Shown: in pieces, positions 13,969 to 13,971 of the stretch | How positions within the stretch are numbered: position 1 is the first letter of the stretch | Layout: the number at the start of each line of letters is the position of its first letter | Assembly: GCA_946537585.1 (NCBI GenBank) | Contig: CAMNFX010000015.1 | Span: 1 to 13,971 of the forward strand | DNA from: an uncultured Lachnospiraceae bacterium | GTDB lineage: Bacteria; Bacillota; Clostridia; Lachnospirales; Lachnospiraceae | DNA length: 13,971 nt | Direction: 5' to 3' | Made by a program: the position numbers and the translations under genes | Notes under the pieces: generated by a model | What the model was told of the DNA's origin: nothing | Database searches by the model: none | Seen by the model: only the letters and a program-made list of their open reading frames with translations

Positions 13969-13971
13969 GGC

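Noticed and set aside
1..13971. Mobile element, CRISPR array or horizontally acquired island
   Set aside because: No transposase or integrase gene, no spaced direct repeats, no tRNA attachment site, and base composition looks even across the window by eye.

Overview
This 14 kb window most likely comes from a Clostridia (Lachnospiraceae-like) Firmicute. The evidence is strong AGGAGG-type ribosome binding sites, a long (393-residue) PRPP synthetase resembling those of that family, a 7TM-type LytS-like kinase, and an anaerobe-type selenium/molybdenum gene set. The taxon is an inference; no rRNA is present. All genes except the last read leftward (minus strand).

Left part (1-2342): the N-terminal 268 codons of the ribosome-assembly GTPase gene der run off the left edge. 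Next comes prs, which has its own sigma-A-type promoter (2250-2278), a roughly 180-nt leader and a hairpin terminator (840-862). This is housekeeping DNA.

Middle part (2343-5576): in transcription order these are a MobA/MocA-like nucleotidyltransferase, a 7TM-DISM/LytS-type sensor histidine kinase, and a small stand-alone RelA/SpoT-type HD hydrolase. They are packed with gaps of 20 and 13 nt. No response regulator and no alarmone synthetase are seen.

Right part (5649-13968): a purine-type NCS2 permease, an XdhC/CoxI protein, SelD, YqeB, a DUF3343 small protein, a class-V aminotransferase resembling cysteine desulfurases, and YedF all lie on the minus strand. YqeC is divergent on the plus strand. 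Together with the MocA-like protein, this is the known accessory gene set of the selenium-dependent molybdenum hydroxylase (SDMH, 'orphan SelD') trait. In that trait selenophosphate supplies a labile, non-selenocysteine selenium to the Mo cofactor of a xanthine/purine hydroxylase. The proposed flow is: desulfurase-like enzyme, DUF3343 and YedF mobilise and carry selenium; SelD makes selenophosphate; YqeB, YqeC, MocA and XdhC mature and insert the cofactor; the permease imports the purine. The hydroxylase subunits themselves, and selA, selB and selC, are not in the window.

The cluster is not novel in outline. The points worth a second look are the kinase/HD-hydrolase pair joined to its end, tandem hairpins before the permease, a small leader-peptide candidate before yedF, an in-frame 5' extension of yqeB, and hydrophilic insertions in several accessory proteins. 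No tRNA, rRNA, CRISPR array or mobile element was seen.
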